DNA from: Collinsella tanakaei
GTDB taxonomy: Bacteria > Actinomycetota > Coriobacteriia > Coriobacteriales > Coriobacteriaceae
Direction of reading: 5' to 3'
Length of the DNA stretch: 64,000 nt
Assembly (NCBI RefSeq): GCF_021531055.1
Contig: NZ_JADYTL010000004.1
Location: 1 to 64,000 of the forward strand
In this document: positions 62,787 to 64,000 of the stretch, in pieces
Layout: the number at the start of each line of letters is the position of its first letter
How positions within the stretch are numbered: position 1 is the stretch's first letter
Position numbers and translations under genes: made by a program
Notes under the pieces: model-generated
The model's database searches: none
Seen by the model: the letters and a program-made list of their open reading frames with translations, nothing else
Told to the model about the DNA's origin: nothing

Positions 62787-63614
62787 TTAGGCGTAGTGGC
62801 GGGCGACAGCGAGGGTTTCGGGGATGTAGCCGCCGCCGAACAGCACGCAATGGAGCAAAAGCGGTGCCAGTTGGTGCAGGCCCACGCGCTCGCGCCAGCC
62901 GTCGGCGAGCGGGGACGCCTCATCGTAGCCGGCGAGCACGTCCTCGAGGAACGGATAGCCGAAGAGCTGGAGCATGGCCAGATCGGTCTCGGCGTGCCCG
63001 CCGTAAGCCATGGGATCGATGAGGGCGCCGCTGGTCGGGGCGTTCGCATCGGCGAGGTAGAGCACGTTGCCTGCCCACAGATCCCCGTGCAGCCGAGCGC
63101 ACGGAACGCCCGCTTCGCGCACGAGGACGGGCTGCGGGGCGTCGAACTCGCCGGCTGCGACGCGCGAGGCGACCCGTTCGAGGAGCTCGGCTTCGCGATG
63201 CCCGAACGAGCCGTCGTCGCGCAGCAGGCGCACGTAGTACATCATGCGGTACTCGGCGAAAAACGCGCCCCAGCTCGATGCGGCGTCGCGCGAAGCCCAC
63301 GGGGTCAGTGCGCGTCCGATGCCCGCGGCGCTATCCGGCGTCTCGGGTGGCGGGCAGCCCCACCAGGGGGCTCCGGCGGCATGCATACGGGCGAGGGAGG
63401 CTCCGATGCGCCGCGCCGCCGCGCGCGTGGGCGCTCCGGTTTCGATGCGCTCCTCCACAAGACGCTCGCGCGATGCTTCGCGCACGCGGGCGATGCGGAT
63501 GCCACCGCTGCCTTCCGCCTCGGCGAGCCAGCGCAGGCCCGCCGCCTCACAGAGCAGCTCATCGCTCGTAGGCGATCCTGTCTTCACGACGTTTCCCTGC
63601 TCGAACCTCGGCAC
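62787..63614 (-). CDS. Fructosamine-3-kinase family protein
   Basis: A 275-residue protein kinase-fold enzyme that would phosphorylate ketoamines (glycated amines) for deglycation. Motifs: an N-terminal nucleotide-binding loop with VVKTG, catalytic ARLHGDLWAGNVL, and metal-binding LIDPMAYGGHAETDLAMLQLFG. The start at GTG 63614 is preferred because GGAGGAGG lies just upstream; the ATG at 63629 abuts the R2 repeat and has no binding site. Stop is followed by an R1 pair. Confidence 0.85.
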   Translation of the reverse strand: MPRFEQGNVVKTGSPTSDELLCEAAGLRWLAEAEGSGGIRIARVREASRERLVEERIETGAPTRAAARRIGASLARMHAAGAPWWGCPPPETPDSAAGIGRALTPWASRDAASSWGAFFAEYRMMYYVRLLRDDGSFGHREAELLERVASRVAAGEFDAPQPVLVREAGVPCARLHGDLWAGNVLYLADANAPTSGALIDPMAYGGHAETDLAMLQLFGYPFLEDVLAGYDEASPLADGWRERVGLHQLAPLLLHCVLFGGGYIPETLAVARHYA

Positions 63615-63628
63615 CAGTCCTCCTCCCA

Positions 63629-63692
63629 TGTAGAATAACCCCAGGGGTTTTTCTACATGCCATGTAAGATAACCCCAGGGGTTTTTCTACAT
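63629..63692. repeat. R2 direct pair
   Basis: Two units with ATAACCCCAGGGGTTTTTCT at 63629-63657 and 63663-63692 in the same orientation, unlike the inverted pairs elsewhere. Confidence 0.85.
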
Positions 63693-63776
63693 CAAAAGTT
63701 GGTTTATGTGGCCGAGAAGCTGGGAAATCTCACGCGTGATCATAATGTTCAACCAATGATCGAGAGATGGGGCATC

Positions 63777-64000
63777 ATGGCAGTACCTGGTAAGGGACGT
63801 ACCGTCGCGATCATTTTGCTGGTCATCTTCTTGGCGATCGGCGTCGTTTCTTCAACTCGCTCGGCAGCAGCGCGCCGGAGGGCTCGATAACGACGCGATC
63901 ACCCTGCGCGGCGTGACGCTTTCCGGCGATGACTACAAGGTCGTCACCATCGAGGAGGAGCTCTACGAGCTGCCGATCGACGGAACGCCCGCCCACGAGA
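63777..64000 (+). pseudogene. Truncated, frame-disrupted gene for a membrane-anchored protein
   Basis: Starts MAVPGKGRTVAIILLVIFLAIG, a signal anchor. In the first frame a stop comes at codon 38 (63890). Natural-looking protein continues in other frames: RRFFNSLGSSAPEG (about 63850-63890), then DNDAITLRGVTLSGDDYKVV and TIEEELYELPIDGTPAHE to the window end. Two shifts within about 60 bp are needed to join them. It is a pseudogene, or the sequence contains errors; the 3' end is outside the window. The product is not recognised. Confidence 0.45.

Noticed and set aside
62539-63049. Longer ABC-F start at 63049
   Set aside because: The extension crosses R1 repeats and overlaps the fructosamine kinase gene antisense; the ATG at 62539 has a good ribosome binding site.

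Overview
The window is high-GC actinobacterial DNA, most likely from a gut Coriobacteriia of the Collinsella type. This rests on gene content: an LPXTG pilus operon with two class C sortases, a B12-dependent ribonucleotide reductase, a T-box in front of pheST, sucrose PTS genes, and gene order and protein style typical of that class. The taxon is inferred, not shown. I found no rRNA, tRNA, CRISPR array, phage or complete IS element.

Layout. 1-13.0 kb holds housekeeping genes: glmM, an SPFH protein, an M32 carboxypeptidase, T-box-pheS-pheT, a zinc phospholipase C-like protein, a lone DUF559/AbiEi-like protein and pyk. 13.0-19.5 kb holds two tandem Ca2+-type P-type ATPases with related structured leaders. 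20.0-31.2 kb is a hexarate island: cdaR and garD on the minus strand, and gntP, two gudD paralogues, a DapA-family lyase, garK and garR on the plus strand. Together they predict conversion of D-glucarate and D-galactarate to 5-keto-4-deoxyglucarate, then pyruvate plus tartronate semialdehyde, then 2-phosphoglycerate. 31.5-37.1 kb has an HdeD-like protein and a sucrose set (GH32 hydrolase, EIIBCA, LacI regulator). 37.3-40.9 kb has a short UvrA paralogue and a serine recombinase. 41.3-48.8 kb is the pilus operon (fibro-slime tip adhesin, major pilin, two sortases). 49.2-64.0 kb has nrdJ, an MBL hydrolase, sdpIR, an Fe-S aldo/keto reductase, a nitroreductase, an Rrf2 regulator, two membrane proteins, a GH13 enzyme, an RHH-nucleotidyltransferase, an ABC-F protein, a fructosamine kinase and a broken gene at the edge.

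The least ordinary content is between genes. At least six families of short palindromic repeats occur. A 31-bp element (R1) has over a dozen copies, several starting right at a stop codon. A CCCCNGGGG palindrome family (R2) includes an 88-bp perfect palindrome. R3 carries GGGACAGGCAC. R4 is a 31-bp GTCCC...GGGAC element found once between genes and once inside a sortase gene. R5 is a 142-bp MITE-like element with long terminal inverted repeats. R6 carries GGGGACGTGTTC. The pilus operon has two striking non-coding features: a near-perfect 18-bp inverted repeat bounding 115 bp just upstream of the first gene, close to a serine recombinase (a candidate invertible switch), and a dense run of GC-rich hairpins between tip and major pilin genes, four of which display CCGACC in the loop.
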